The notes below the pieces were generated by a model that did not search any database, had not been told where the DNA came from, and worked only from the letters and a program-made list of their open reading frames with translations. Both the position numbers and the translations under genes were made by a program. A stretch of DNA of 64,000 bases from Notamacropus eugenii (Eukaryota > Chordata > Mammalia > Diprotodontia > Macropodidae). The DNA lies in the NCBI RefSeq assembly GCF_028372415.1, contig NC_092873.1, positions 349,145,390 through 349,209,389 on the forward strand. The letters are read 5' to 3'. This document shows positions 63,806 to 64,000 of this stretch, one piece after another (position 1 is the first letter of the stretch; each line of letters begins with the position of its first letter).

Positions 63806-64000
63806 TCAGTTGGTCCAGGTGTCCAGGCAGGCCTCGAAGGTCAAGAAGGGGGCACCATGTGTCTCTGCTCGGCAGTTCCCTGGATTCTGCTCCTCTTTCC
63901 TTTCCCAATCTAGCTCAGGTTTGGGCTGTAGCACTGAATAGAGGTGAGACTCATAGCCACTGTCTAGAATCACAATCCGGGCCCGGCGGAGACCCTCAGC
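63806..64000 (-). CDS. Terminal coding exon of an unidentified gene (partial)
   Basis: From the window edge the minus strand is open for 64 codons, ending TGA at 63808-63806. It contains RRARIVILDSGYESHLYSVL and ends FLTFEACLDTWTN. I do not recognise the peptide. The upstream splice site is outside the window, or the exon may begin within it. In mammals the gene upstream of ADAM11 on the same strand is DBF4B, so this could be the DBF4B C-terminus; that is only a synteny guess. Downstream sequence without LINE/SINE copies and an AATAAA at 62901-62906 fit a real 3' end. Confidence 0.55.
   Translation of the reverse strand, partial: AEGLRRARIVILDSGYESHLYSVLQPKPELDWERKEEQNPGNCRAETHGAPFLTFEACLDTWTN

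Overview
The window is mammalian nuclear DNA, and its repeats point to a marsupial. There are tRNA-derived SINEs with an RTE/BovB-like tail, many CORE-SINEs/MIRs, marsupial-type L1 and HAL1-like LINEs, CR1/L3 LINE ends, and an RTE LINE end. I cannot name the species. All family calls rest on sequence patterns I recognise, not on a search.

One complete gene fills the left and centre, on the minus strand: ADAM11. It has 26 coding exons between 37719 (ATG) and 6747 (stop). Every intron has GT..AG borders and the phases join without a break into a 771-residue protein. The order is signal peptide, prodomain ending in a furin-type RRKR, metalloprotease-like domain with every zinc ligand replaced, disintegrin domain, cysteine-rich region, EGF-like module, one membrane helix and a short basic tail. 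Exon 1 lies in a CpG island with six CCCCG units. Exons 3-26 are packed into about 13.4 kb (20.1-6.7 kb). Intron 2, between exons 2 and 3, is 16.7 kb. A long 3'UTR probably runs to about 3590.

The left flank (1-3580) is intergenic repeat relics. Intron 2 (20148-36889) holds old SINE/LINE pieces, a purine-rich minisatellite, a degenerate 20-25 bp minisatellite, a 20-bp RFX-type palindrome and a homeodomain-type TAAT cluster.

From 38.3 to 62.8 kb the window is a gene-free repeat field. It includes a HAL1-like/L1 stack, a CR1/L3 element split by a textbook solo LTR with target-site duplication, a TATC/TGTC microsatellite, and many SINEs.

At the right edge a minus-strand terminal coding exon (63806-64000) with a plausible 3'UTR and poly(A) signal marks the end of another gene. 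From the mammalian gene order next to ADAM11 it might be DBF4B, but I could not recognise the peptide.

The strongest leads for new biology are the X-box palindrome, the two unusual minisatellites, the homeobox-site cluster and the solo LTR. I found no new protein-coding system.
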